Source: Sphingobacteriales bacterium (GTDB taxonomy: Bacteria; Bacteroidota; Bacteroidia; Chitinophagales; JADIYW01). Taken from it: a stretch of 64,000 nucleotides of DNA. Both the position numbers and the translations under genes were made by a program. Positions 43,707 to 52,706 of this stretch are shown one piece after another; the first letter of the stretch is position 1, and every line of letters starts with the position of its first letter. The DNA is taken from the NCBI GenBank assembly GCA_016721245.1, contig JADKIQ010000019.1:1-64000 (forward strand), written 5' to 3'. The notes under the pieces were generated by a model that was not told where the DNA came from, did not search any database, and saw only the letters and a list, made by a program, of their open reading frames with translations.

Positions 43707-46454
43707 ATGAAACATACAATAAAAATAATTTCATTTTGTATTTTAATTACACTGACAATGCTTGTAAAAGCACAGTTTGTGTCTCCTCCAACAGCGCCAT
43801 TCATGGTGCCGCCATCTACTCCAGACCCAACTGTTAAAGAGATTTTTAAGAAAATTGAGGATACTCTTCAGATAAAGCAAGGACAATTAAAAGTTGATGA
43901 AACAAAAAAGTCACAGGACATTGCAAAAGGATTTGCTCCGAGAGGAAAAGATGCTGATGAGCAGGCAGGTGCAATCGGTAATGCAACAAATGCTAATGAA
44001 GTTAAAGGCAACATAAATTCTCCAGATAAACTCCTGAAAGAAGCACAAAAAGCATCTGAAACGGTAGAGAAAATTACAGCCTCAGCTACCAGAGAATTGA
44101 GAGAAAAACTAGATTCTGTTGATATTTATGGGTTTACCTATTTCCGACAAAAGGATGTAAAGATATTCAACAATGCTGTTGATATAAAACCTCCGGGAAA
44201 TTATATCCTGGGTGTGGGTGATCAGATTGTTGTATCCATCTGGGGTTACGCAGATTATAATCGTCTGTTCTACATAGATAAAGATGGATATATTCAACAA
44301 GAAAATATCGGCAGAGTATATTTAAAAGGTTTGACATTAGAACAGGCAAAAGGTTTGTTAAAAACCAGATTTGCAAATGCTTACATGATTGATAAATCTG
44401 ACTTTGATGTATCCATTAACTACTCCCGTGTAATAACAATAAATGTAGTGGGTGATGTGGAAAATCCGGGTTCGTATACATTTCCGGCTATAAACACTGC
44501 TTATAATATATTAGCTTATGTAGGAGGTCCTTCAAAATCCGGTTCCATAAGAGATATACAGATTAAAAGAAATGGTAAAATTATTAGAAATTTCGACTTG
44601 TATAAATTCCTCTTTACTCCGGAAAAACAAGACGATATATTTTTAGATAATAATGATTACATATACGTTCCTGCTCAAAAAAATATTGTAAAAATAGAAG
44701 GTGCTGTAAACAGAGAAGGTAAGTATGAGATGAAGGTTGGAGAAACCTTCGAAGATTTATTAAAATATTGCGGAAATTATAAACCTGATGCATTTACAAA
44801 GGTTGTTCAAATTAGAAGATATGATGAAAATAAACAAATTTTGATTGATTTTAATTTGGATAGTATCAAAGCAAATGGAGGTCAGATTTTATTGAAAAAT
44901 GGTGACGTTGTTGGCGTACGCTCAATACCTGATAAAGTTAAGAATTATAATGAAATCAATGGATCCGTTCTTCTTCCCGGCAGATACGAATGGAAAGAAG
45001 GTGACAGGGTATGGGATTTAATCTCTAAAGCACAAGGATTAAAAGAAGATGCTTATTTAGAGGAAGCCTACCTTGTCAGAACAAATTTTGATGATTTTAG
45101 AAAACATTCTTACAAAATTAATCTGCAGGCAATCATTGATGATAAAAATCATGAAGATAATATGTTGCTTACTTTCAGAGATGCTATGGAGGTTTACTCA
45201 AAATCTGATTTCTTTGATAAATTTGATATTGAGGTCACCGGTGAAGTAAGAAAACCAAGAAAGTTCGAATCGGAAAAGGGTATGTCTTTGCGTGATGCAA
45301 TTATTATGTCTAACGGTCTTAAGGATGAAGCATTATTGGACAAAATAATCATTTATCGTATAAATGAAGACTTGACAGAGAAACTGATTTCCTTCAGAAT
45401 CGATACTACAAATAATTTTGAAAATCTAGATACATTTAAACTGAAAAAAAGAGATAAAATCATTGTATTAAAGGATTTAAGAAGGATTGATAAGTATTAT
45501 ATAGAAGTAAACGGAATGGTTAGAAAAGATACAACGTTTGCTTACAGTGAAAATATGACTTTAGCGGATGCGTTAATATTAGCTAAAGGATTTAAAATGG
45601 AAGCGGCATCCAACAGAATTGAAATTGCTAGAATTGCAAATTACGATAAAGCAATCTCCCAGTCCGTACCCACTCAGGTAACTATACTAAACTACAGTAT
45701 CAGCAAAAATATAGGAAAAGACCCTGTCGCAAATTCAATCAAACTTCAGCCTTTTGATCAGATTTACGTTCGGCCAACTCCTGAATTTGAATATCAAATG
45801 AAAGTTACCTTGAAAGGTGAAGTACTTTACCCTGGTGAATATGTACTCACTACTAAAGATGAAAAATTATCTTCTTTAATTGAAAGGGCCGGGGGACTGA
45901 CCAGGTTTGCATATGCTGATGGTGCAAGGCTGACCAGAGAAGAAGACGGAATAGGAAACATTTTAACGGATTTGGATAAAGCTCTTAAAAGTAAAAACTC
46001 AAAATTTAATTATGTGTTGAAAAAAGGGGATGTCATCAGTATACCTGCTATCAAAGATTTAGTTTCTCTGCGTGGCGCATTCAATTATCCTGCAGACAAA
46101 AAGCCTGAAAATTTATATGTACCTTATACAGAGGGAAAAGATGCTAAGTTTTATATCTATAAATACGGTGCCGGATTTAGTGATAGTGCTCAGAAACGCA
46201 AAACATACGTTATCAGACCTAATGGACAAATCCTGGGTACACACAGATCTTTCTTCGGTAAAAATTATCCTAGTGTAGAAAAAGGATCGGTTATTGTAAT
46301 ACCAACAAAGATCCCTAAAGAAAAGAAAGAAAAAATGAAGAATCCAAACTCAGGTTTAATACTTCAAAAAGCTGTAACAGGTGCTATTGGTGCTATTACG
46401 TCCGTATTGACGTTGTATTTGCTATATCAAACAGTTAGAAATACCAAAAATTAA
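43707..46454 (+). CDS. Wza-like polysaccharide export protein with about six SLBB repeats
   Basis: A 915-residue outer-membrane export protein. A signal peptide (MKHTIKIISFCILITLTMLVKA) is followed by a Pro-rich stretch and a helical region (residues about 40-140). The Poly_export domain is at about 155-230 (PPGNYILGVGDQIVVSIWG). SLBB-type beta-grasp units follow: INVVGDVENPGSYTF, VKIEGAVNREGKYEM, YNEINGSVLLPGRYEW, IEVTGEVRKPRKFES, YIEVNGMVRKDTTFA and VTLKGEVLYPGEYVL, with a partial seventh. A C-terminal hydrophobic helix (ILQKAVTGAIGAITSVLTLY) matches the transmembrane ring of Wza. The long SLBB tower exceeds the usual Wza length of about 380. Confidence 0.93.
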   Translation: MKHTIKIISFCILITLTMLVKAQFVSPPTAPFMVPPSTPDPTVKEIFKKIEDTLQIKQGQLKVDETKKSQDIAKGFAPRGKDADEQAGAIGNATNANEVKGNINSPDKLLKEAQKASETVEKITASATRELREKLDSVDIYGFTYFRQKDVKIFNNAVDIKPPGNYILGVGDQIVVSIWGYADYNRLFYIDKDGYIQQENIGRVYLKGLTLEQAKGLLKTRFANAYMIDKSDFDVSINYSRVITINVVGDVENPGSYTFPAINTAYNILAYVGGPSKSGSIRDIQIKRNGKIIRNFDLYKFLFTPEKQDDIFLDNNDYIYVPAQKNIVKIEGAVNREGKYEMKVGETFEDLLKYCGNYKPDAFTKVVQIRRYDENKQILIDFNLDSIKANGGQILLKNGDVVGVRSIPDKVKNYNEINGSVLLPGRYEWKEGDRVWDLISKAQGLKEDAYLEEAYLVRTNFDDFRKHSYKINLQAIIDDKNHEDNMLLTFRDAMEVYSKSDFFDKFDIEVTGEVRKPRKFESEKGMSLRDAIIMSNGLKDEALLDKIIIYRINEDLTEKLISFRIDTTNNFENLDTFKLKKRDKIIVLKDLRRIDKYYIEVNGMVRKDTTFAYSENMTLADALILAKGFKMEAASNRIEIARIANYDKAISQSVPTQVTILNYSISKNIGKDPVANSIKLQPFDQIYVRPTPEFEYQMKVTLKGEVLYPGEYVLTTKDEKLSSLIERAGGLTRFAYADGARLTREEDGIGNILTDLDKALKSKNSKFNYVLKKGDVISIPAIKDLVSLRGAFNYPADKKPENLYVPYTEGKDAKFYIYKYGAGFSDSAQKRKTYVIRPNGQILGTHRSFFGKNYPSVEKGSVIVIPTKIPKEKKEKMKNPNSGLILQKAVTGAIGAITSVLTLYLLYQTVRNTKN

Positions 46455-46456
46455 AG

Positions 46457-47560
46457 ATGGCAGAAAAAGACGAAGATATTGAATCTGTTAATATTCTTAA
46501 CCAGGAAGAAATTCCAACTGATGATAATGCCGATGAAGGCGAAATAGAAGATCAGGGGTTAAAGCAATTTTTAGCAATCATAAAAGAGATTCTGAGTATT
46601 ATCCAGAAATATGCTCTCTTTTTTGTAATCCCCATAATTCTAACCGGTTTATATGGTTATTACAAAGGAAAACAAGTTAAGCCAACTTACACCGCAAAAA
46701 TTACTTTCTTTTTATCAGAAGAAAGACCCATTGTACCTGGGAGTGGAAATTTTTCCAACCTTTTGCAAACTACAAATACAGCATTTGCAAATCCTAAAAA
46801 ACTCAAAGAATATGCTTTTACAGAGAAAGTGGGCTCAAAAATGGTCTTTAAAAAATATGTGTTCAGAGGCAGAGAAGATTATCTGGCCAATCATTATTTG
46901 CGCTTAATGTCGGGATATAAAGATAGTTACTTCAAAGATTTTACCAGTGTAAATGAAATGAGTATTCCCGACTACCTTGTCTTTAAACAAATTCTGAAAG
47001 GTATCAGAGATTTAGTTTCCATTGATTACAACGAAGCTGAAATTTATTCAATTACCATCACTTCCGGAGACGAAGAGTTTTCTAAGTTATTATGCGAGGG
47101 TTTTTATGATAACTTAACGGATTATTATATCGAGCGTGCAACCAGAAAGGCAAAAATAACAGTGGATTTTTTGGAAGAAAAATTAGCATACGTAAAAGCA
47201 CAACTGGAAAATTCAGAATTTAATTTGGCCGATTATAAAGATAAAGCAAACAATCTGGTTACTTTTAAAGCAGATTTAAATGAAACAAGATACATACGAA
47301 ACAAAGCATTATTAGAAGGATTATATTCAATGACTGCAACTGCATTAGAAGGTTCTAAGACAAACCTACAGTCTATTATGCCATTGTTTCAAACAATTGA
47401 TGAACCACATTTGCCTTTACAGAAAAATGTTGTTTCCACAAGGAATCAGTTACTTATGTATATGTTTATAGGTGTTTTTATTGATATACTAATTATTGCA
47501 GTTATTTATGTCAGAAGACATTTTTGGGCATCTATTAAAGAAACAGTTAAATCTGCATAA
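46457..47560 (+). CDS. Wzz/GumC-like chain-length determinant
   Basis: A 367-residue inner-membrane polysaccharide co-polymerase. The acidic N-terminus (EEIPTDDNADEGEIED) precedes a first membrane helix at about residues 52-68 (YALFFVIPIILTGLYGYY), then a periplasmic region of about 260 residues with a coiled coil (TVDFLEEKLAYVKAQLENSEF), and a second helix near 336-354 (LLMYMFIGVFIDILIIAVIY). There is no C-terminal tyrosine kinase domain. It sets glycan length and links synthesis to the Wza-like exporter immediately upstream (two-base gap). Confidence 0.88.
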   Translation: MAEKDEDIESVNILNQEEIPTDDNADEGEIEDQGLKQFLAIIKEILSIIQKYALFFVIPIILTGLYGYYKGKQVKPTYTAKITFFLSEERPIVPGSGNFSNLLQTTNTAFANPKKLKEYAFTEKVGSKMVFKKYVFRGREDYLANHYLRLMSGYKDSYFKDFTSVNEMSIPDYLVFKQILKGIRDLVSIDYNEAEIYSITITSGDEEFSKLLCEGFYDNLTDYYIERATRKAKITVDFLEEKLAYVKAQLENSEFNLADYKDKANNLVTFKADLNETRYIRNKALLEGLYSMTATALEGSKTNLQSIMPLFQTIDEPHLPLQKNVVSTRNQLLMYMFIGVFIDILIIAVIYVRRHFWASIKETVKSA

Positions 47561-47588
47561 TATTTCCGGAAAGAAGAGTTATTGTTAC

Positions 47589-48149
47589 ATGAAAATTACA
47601 CCTACACAACTAAAAGATTTATTCATTATCGAACCCGCTGTTTTTACGGATAACCGCGGATTCTTTTTTGAAAGTTATAATGCAGCAAAATTAGAAGCTG
47701 CAGGAATACACTATAATTTTATTCAGGACAATCATTCCAAATCGTCTTATGGTGTATTAAGAGGATTGCATTATCAGAATAATCCTCATGCCCAGACCAA
47801 ATTAGTGCGTGTTACGCAGGGAAAAGTATTGGATGTGGTGGTTGATATTCGAAAAAACTCGCCAACATATTTGCAGCATTTTTCACTGGAATTGTCAGAT
47901 GAAAATAAATTGCAGTTACTGATTCCCCCTGGATATGCACATGGCTTTGTTGTTTTGTCAGAAACCTGCGAGTTTTTATACAAATGTGATAATTACTACA
48001 ACAAATCTTCAGAAGGAGGAATCGCTTATAACGATCCGTCGTTAAATATCGACTGGGTAATTCCAAAAAGCGATATCATTCTCAGTGAAAAAGATTCACA
48101 TAATCCAACTATAGATAACGCAGATTTCAATTTTATTTACAATCCATAA
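47589..48149 (+). CDS. rfbC: dTDP-4-dehydrorhamnose 3,5-epimerase
   Basis: A 186-residue RmlC-type cupin, start ATG 47589. FIIEPAVFTDNRGFFFESYN, then DNHSKSSYGVLRGLHYQNNPHAQ with the catalytic His (LHYQ) and KLVRVTQGKVLDVVVDIRK are classic. The later Tyr in YKCDNYYN is the second catalytic residue. It epimerises the 4-keto sugar that RfbB produces. Its stop overlaps the start of the phosphatase gene (TAATG). Confidence 0.95.
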   Translation: MKITPTQLKDLFIIEPAVFTDNRGFFFESYNAAKLEAAGIHYNFIQDNHSKSSYGVLRGLHYQNNPHAQTKLVRVTQGKVLDVVVDIRKNSPTYLQHFSLELSDENKLQLLIPPGYAHGFVVLSETCEFLYKCDNYYNKSSEGGIAYNDPSLNIDWVIPKSDIILSEKDSHNPTIDNADFNFIYNP

Positions 48150-48916
48150 TGATACAAACTGTAATCCAAATAGCCATTGAGGCAGGTGATGCTATTTTAG
48201 AAATATATAAACAGGACATTGTTGTAGAAACTAAAAGTGATAATTCTCCTTTAACAATCGCTGATAAAAATGCCAATGAAATTATTGTAGCTGGTTTGAA
48301 AAAACTGGATAGCTCAATACCTGTTATTTCTGAAGAAAATAAATTAACAGATTACGCAGAAAGAAGTAAGTGGACAAACTGCTGGATAGTAGATCCTTTG
48401 GATGGCACGAAAGAATTTATTAAAAAAAACGGAGAGTTTACGGTCAATATTGCCTTGGTTGAAAATGGTGTTCCCGTGTTAGGAGTCGTACATGTTCCGG
48501 CACAAAATGTTACCTATTACGCAGAAAAGGATAAAGGCAGTTTTAAAATTGAAAATGGAGTAACACAACAACTGCACATCAGAAAATTAGCAGAAGACGG
48601 CATACTGAAAATAGTAGGCTCGCGCTCACACCAAACACCGGAATTACTGGAATATGTGGAACAGCAAAAAGCGAAATTTGCTAATGTAGACTTTGTTGCC
48701 GCAGGAAGTTCACTCAAATTTTGTTTGCTGGCAGAAGGGAAGGCCGATGTGTATCCTCGTCTCGGACCAACGATGGAATGGGATACATGCGCCGGGCAAA
48801 TCGTAGCTGCGGAAGCAGGTGCAGAAGTACTGCGTTATGACAACAATCAACCACTTTTATACAACAGAGAAGATTTATTGAATCCGTTCTTTATTGTGAA
48901 GAATCCTGAGCTATGA
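48149..48916 (+). CDS. cysQ: 3'(2'),5'-bisphosphate nucleotidase (CysQ)
   Basis: A 255-residue inositol-monophosphatase-fold enzyme that removes the 3' phosphate of PAP or PAPS. Metal motifs: ISEEN near residue 66, WIVDPLDGTKEFIKKNGEFTVNIALV (DPLDGT), and GPTMEWDTCAGQIVAAEAG with the late Asp. This matches CysQ rather than IMPase because of the GTKEFI sequence. It is the last gene of the polysaccharide operon, overlapping rfbC by one base. Its stop abuts the stop of folD. A role in sulfated glycan synthesis is conceivable because PAP is released by sulfotransferases, but none is in the window. Confidence 0.93.
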   Translation: MIQTVIQIAIEAGDAILEIYKQDIVVETKSDNSPLTIADKNANEIIVAGLKKLDSSIPVISEENKLTDYAERSKWTNCWIVDPLDGTKEFIKKNGEFTVNIALVENGVPVLGVVHVPAQNVTYYAEKDKGSFKIENGVTQQLHIRKLAEDGILKIVGSRSHQTPELLEYVEQQKAKFANVDFVAAGSSLKFCLLAEGKADVYPRLGPTMEWDTCAGQIVAAEAGAEVLRYDNNQPLLYNREDLLNPFFIVKNPEL

Positions 48917-49828
48917 TTATAGTTCATCTACACTGAAACTCAGCGTCTTTTTGTAGAACTCTTCCTTGGCGGCACTTAAGGTGTTTTGCAGCAAAGAAGC
49001 AACGGTCATCAATCCAACTCCACCCGGAACTGGCGTAATGTAACTGCATTTCTTACTAACTTCATCAAAGGCAACATCGCCCAGTAATTTATAGCCTGAT
49101 TTTTTTGTTTTATCTTCTATTCTCGTAATACCCACATCTATCACTACTACTCCTTTTTTCACCATATCCGCTTTCAGAAATTCCTGTTTTCCTAAGGCTG
49201 CAATGATAATATCAGCTCTCAGCGTTTCTTCCTTCAGGTTTTTTGTTTTGGAATGACAAAGCGTAACCGTACAATTACCGATTTTATCTTTTCTCGCCAT
49301 TAAAATACTCATCGGTAAACCAACAATGTTACTTCTGCCAATTACCACACAATGCTTGCCTTCCGTTTCTATATTATAACGTTTCAATATTTCTAAAATA
49401 CCTTTAGGCGTTGCAGGAAGATAGGTGGGTAAATTTAAAGTCATCCTGCCCACATTCATCGGATGAAAACCATCCACATCTTTCTCCGGTGCCACCGCCA
49501 GTAAAATCCGTTCTTCATTGATGTGTTTGGGTAATGGCAGCTGCACAATAAAACCGTCGACAGAGTCGTCGTTATTCAATAAGTTAATCTGCGTAATAAG
49601 CTCGTTTTCAGTAATATCTTTTTTTAGTCGTATCAGCGTAGATTTAAACCCTACTTCCTCACAAGATTTCACCTTGCTGGCTACGTAGGTTTGGCTGGCA
49701 CCGTCATCGCCCACTAAAACCGCTGCCAGATGAGGGATTTTTTTACCTCTGGATTTCAATAATTTCACTTCTTCGGCAATTTCTGCTTTGATTTCTGCTG
49801 CTATTTTTTTGCCGTCTAATAATTGCAT
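48917..49828 (-). CDS. folD: Methylene-tetrahydrofolate dehydrogenase/cyclohydrolase
   Basis: A bifunctional one-carbon enzyme of 303 residues, start at 49828 (MQLLDGKKIAAEIKAEI). VLVGDDGASQTYVASKVKSCEEVGF carries the conserved YxxxK (Tyr, Lys) of the active site. DGFIVQLPLPKHI and PEKDVDGFHP follow; the NADP Rossmann part has VVIGRSNIVGLPMSILM, TVTLCHSKT, and DVAFDEVSKKCSYITPVPGGVGLMTVASLL. It is divergent from udk with a 73-base gap. Confidence 0.97.
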   Translation of the reverse strand: MQLLDGKKIAAEIKAEIAEEVKLLKSRGKKIPHLAAVLVGDDGASQTYVASKVKSCEEVGFKSTLIRLKKDITENELITQINLLNNDDSVDGFIVQLPLPKHINEERILLAVAPEKDVDGFHPMNVGRMTLNLPTYLPATPKGILEILKRYNIETEGKHCVVIGRSNIVGLPMSILMARKDKIGNCTVTLCHSKTKNLKEETLRADIIIAALGKQEFLKADMVKKGVVVIDVGITRIEDKTKKSGYKLLGDVAFDEVSKKCSYITPVPGGVGLMTVASLLQNTLSAAKEEFYKKTLSFSVDEL

Positions 49829-49901
49829 GGTAAAAATTTGCCTTAAAAATAGGTAAGATATTTTCGTTTGATTAGTTTTGGGAAACATTTTTATAAACAA
49901 C

Positions 49902-50537
49902 ATGGATCAGAAACCATTCATTATTGGAATATCAGGCGGAAGTGGCAGCGGAAAGACAACATTTGTAAAAGAACTGGCAAATAGTTTTTCTCCGGAACAA
50001 GTGTGTATTTTAAGTCAGGACAACTATTATAAGCCGCGTGAAGAACAGGTAATCGATAAAACCGGGGAAAAAAACTTTGATTTGCCCGAATCCTTTAAGG
50101 AAGAAGAATACCATCAGGATGTGTTGCGTTTGCTGAACGGAGAAGATGTAGTGCTGAAAGAATATGTGTATAATAATCCTCTGGCAGAGCCGAAGAATGT
50201 TACTTACAAACCGGCACCGGTGGTAATTATTGAAGGCATCTTTGTATTTCATTTTGCCGATGTTTCGCGCCTGATGGATTTAAAAATATTTATCGACGCA
50301 GATGAGCATATCAAATTAATCCGTAGAATACAACGCGATAAAATAGAACGCAATTATCCGCTGGAAGATGTATTGTACAGATATCAGCATCACGTGTTTC
50401 CATCATACCAAAAATTCATTTTACCCTATAAATCAGAATGTGATATTGTAATCAACAATAACATCAGTTTTGAAGATGCGATGAACACGCTTAAACTGTC
50501 TATAAACGAAAAACTGGACGGATTTGAAGGTAAATAA
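49902..50537 (+). CDS. udk: Uridine kinase
   Basis: A 211-residue P-loop kinase that phosphorylates uridine and cytidine. Start ATG 49902. ISGGSGSGKTTF (GGSGSGKT at 11-18) is the Walker A; LSQDNYYKPREE holds the nucleoside-binding Asp; NFDLPESF is a family motif; VIIEGIFVFHF is Walker B; RIQRDKIERNY lies in the lid. It is convergent with the PorT-like gene, one base between the stops. Confidence 0.93.
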   Translation: MDQKPFIIGISGGSGSGKTTFVKELANSFSPEQVCILSQDNYYKPREEQVIDKTGEKNFDLPESFKEEEYHQDVLRLLNGEDVVLKEYVYNNPLAEPKNVTYKPAPVVIIEGIFVFHFADVSRLMDLKIFIDADEHIKLIRRIQRDKIERNYPLEDVLYRYQHHVFPSYQKFILPYKSECDIVINNNISFEDAMNTLKLSINEKLDGFEGK

Positions 50538-51272
50538 TTACCCTTCGAAATTAAGAGAAAACGTATAAGAACGGTTGTATAATCCTTTTATAAATCTGGA
50601 TTCAGGTATAGTATTATCCTGTTTGTGAATATTAATCACTGAATTATACATCCTGAATTCAGGTGACAAAATAAACAAGGGGAAATGGATTTCTATCCCT
50701 GCGCCGTAATTCACGCCAAAGTCATGCGCTGATTGTTTAGGTATGCCCGGTTTTTTACGATCCTTAAAATTTCCACCAATGTCATAACCGTATTTTAAGC
50801 CGGCAATCAAATAAAGTTTGATATCTTTTAAAGGTTCAGATTTCACCTTTATTTCTAGTGGTAAGTCGAAGTAAATCTGGCTTAATGCAGGCTTAAGTTC
50901 TTTAGTCGTTAGATCAGCATAATCATAGACAATCTGTTTTTGAGCAAAAACAAAACTGGGGATGGTTCTTAGTTCTACATATTTATTGATATGAAAACTC
51001 ATCAGTGCCCCGATTTCAAAACTCATTCCATATTTAGACTTAATAGATAATATACTGTCGCTGCTGGCAAACAGTTCGTTTTGTTTGATTTTGAAATCAC
51101 CCAGTCCTGCTGCTAAATGAATACCGAAATGGTAAGGTTTTCTGGCAAACTTCAAATCATTTTCCATTACATTGCGCTGACTAAACACAAATGCCGGGAA
51201 GAAAACAAATACAGTGAGTATTATTTTTCTCCAATGTATATGGTGCTTATGCCAAATGTTAATGGTTTGCAT
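50538..51272 (-). CDS. porT: PorT-like outer-membrane protein (T9SS assembly)
   Basis: A 244-residue beta-barrel protein. Its signal segment (WRKIILTVFVFFPAFVFSQ) starts well inside the frame; the only ATG upstream of it is at 51272, giving a 52-base overlap with ubiE/menG. The mature part: RNVMENDLKFARKPYHFGIHLAAGL, YVELRTIPSFVFAQKQIVYDY, IKLYLIAGLKYGYDIGGNF and GAGIEIHFPLF, ending in an aromatic-rich strand. The gene order ubiE then porT is characteristic of Bacteroidota, and the length matches PorT (SprT), needed for type IX secretion. The call rests on this and the barrel features. Confidence 0.75.
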   Translation of the reverse strand: MQTINIWHKHHIHWRKIILTVFVFFPAFVFSQRNVMENDLKFARKPYHFGIHLAAGLGDFKIKQNELFASSDSILSIKSKYGMSFEIGALMSFHINKYVELRTIPSFVFAQKQIVYDYADLTTKELKPALSQIYFDLPLEIKVKSEPLKDIKLYLIAGLKYGYDIGGNFKDRKKPGIPKQSAHDFGVNYGAGIEIHFPLFILSPEFRMYNSVINIHKQDNTIPESRFIKGLYNRSYTFSLNFEG

Positions 51273-51937
51273 TCTATATTTTTATAACCTGCTTCTTGCA
51301 TTAATGCTACAAATTTCTGACCATCCGGAAACATACGTACACTTTCCGGTAAGTAGGTATAAGCGCGCGCATCTTTCGAAACCAATTTGCCAACGAAAGG
51401 TAAAACGTTGCAAAAATAGAAATAGTATAACTTTTGAACAAGCCAGTTGCCCGGTTTTGAAAATTCTAATATAAATACTTTTCCCGAAGGTTTTAATACT
51501 CTGCGCATTTCTGATAATCCGGCAGGCACATTTTCAAAGTTGCGTACGCCAAACGAAACACTTACGGCGTCAAAGGTGTTTTCCGTGAACTGTAAATTTT
51601 CACTGTCGCCCAATTGTAATTCTATGGAAGGATAGGATTTAATTTTTTCTCTGCCCACATCCAGCATTTTCTCTGAAATATCTACGCCGATAATTTTTGT
51701 TGGATTCAGTTTGGTTTCCGCGATGGCTAAATCAGCTGTTCCTGTCGCCACGTCCAAAATCATCTTCGGATTTGTTTTACCAATCAGTTTTACCAGTTTC
51801 CTGCGCCAGAGTTTGTCAATACCCACAGAAAAAAAGTGATTCAGAAAGTCGTAGGTGCCTGCTACATTGTTAAACATGGTGGCAACCTGTTGTTTTTTGC
51901 TTTCGCTGGTATTGTATGGTGTTAATGGAGTACCCAT
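51221..51937 (-). CDS. menG: Demethylmenaquinone/ubiquinone methyltransferase
   Basis: A 238-residue class I methyltransferase of the UbiE/MenG type, start at 51937 (MGTPLTPYNTSESKKQQVA). In Bacteroidota it makes menaquinone from demethylmenaquinone. MFNNVAGTYDFLNHFFSVGIDKLWRR is the UbiE signature, ILDVATGTADLAI the S-adenosylmethionine loop, and SVSFGVRNFENV and FVILEFSKPGN-like stretches follow (VFILEFSKPGNW). The C-terminus SIYIGEK-type end (TFGISTIYIGEK) overlaps the PorT-like start. Confidence 0.94.
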   Translation of the reverse strand: MGTPLTPYNTSESKKQQVATMFNNVAGTYDFLNHFFSVGIDKLWRRKLVKLIGKTNPKMILDVATGTADLAIAETKLNPTKIIGVDISEKMLDVGREKIKSYPSIELQLGDSENLQFTENTFDAVSVSFGVRNFENVPAGLSEMRRVLKPSGKVFILEFSKPGNWLVQKLYYFYFCNVLPFVGKLVSKDARAYTYLPESVRMFPDGQKFVALMQEAGYKNIECKPLTFGISTIYIGEK

Positions 51938-52025
51938 GATTTTTTCAAAATACAACACAAAAGTACAATATTAGTTATCAATCTATCAAAAATAGTATTC
52001 ATCTTTGCATTAATAAATCTGAAAA

Positions 52026-52625
52026 TTGATACAATCAGCAAAATTCATCGGTGCTTTTCCCAAAACGGATGATTGTCCTAAGACAGAATTTCCGGAGTTT
52101 GCCTTTATAGGAAGAAGTAATGTAGGTAAATCATCATTGATTAACCTGATTACCAATCGTAAAGAACTGGCCAAAGTATCCAAAACACCCGGAAAGACAC
52201 AGACCATCAATTTCTTTCTGATTGATGAAAGCTGGCATTTGGTGGATTTACCCGGCTACGGCTATGCCAGAGTTTCTAAAACTACCCGTGAAGTCTTCAG
52301 TAAAATGATTAAATACTATCTCTCACACCGGGAGCAATTGCTGAATGTTTTTGTGCTGATAGATTCCACCATTTCACCCCAAAAAATAGACCTGGAGTTT
52401 ATAAACTGGCTGGGAGAAATGAGGATTCCGTTTTCCATTATTTTTACCAAATCTGATAAAGATAAAGCACTGGCAGTACAGAAAAATATTAAACAGTTTA
52501 AAGCCAAAATGCTGGAAAACTGGACAGCTTTACCATCTATGATTTTAACATCAGCAGAAAAAAACCGTGGAAGCAAAGAAATTATGGAGTTTATTAAAAA
52601 CGCCATGTCTGACGCCGAAAACTAA
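52026..52625 (+). CDS. engB: Ribosome biogenesis GTPase EngB (YihA)
   Basis: A 199-residue GTPase needed for large-subunit assembly. G1 GRSNVGKSS at 29-37, G2 around KTPGKTQTINFF, G3 DLPGYGYA from residue 74, G4 TKSDKDK, and G5 near TSAEKNRG. The start is a TTG at 52026 (MIQSAKFIGAFP), the family's normal N-terminus; no ATG fits. It is divergent from ubiE/menG, 88 bases away. Confidence 0.95.
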   Translation: MIQSAKFIGAFPKTDDCPKTEFPEFAFIGRSNVGKSSLINLITNRKELAKVSKTPGKTQTINFFLIDESWHLVDLPGYGYARVSKTTREVFSKMIKYYLSHREQLLNVFVLIDSTISPQKIDLEFINWLGEMRIPFSIIFTKSDKDKALAVQKNIKQFKAKMLENWTALPSMILTSAEKNRGSKEIMEFIKNAMSDAEN

Positions 52626-52668
52626 TTTTAACGATTCATTCAATTATCAACACTTGTTTGGCAACAAA

Positions 52669-52701
52669 TTTGATTAATCAATTGATATTAAACTAATTTT
52701 G
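52669..52701 (+). promoter_or_regulatory. Bacteroidota-type promoter (TTTG ... TAATTTTG)
   Basis: TTTG at 52669-52672 and TAATTTTG at 52694-52701 are 27 bases apart centre to centre, close to the -33/-7 arrangement. The GTG start of the next gene is five bases after the -7 box, so the leader would be very short or absent. Confidence 0.5.
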
Positions 52702-52706
52702 CCTTT

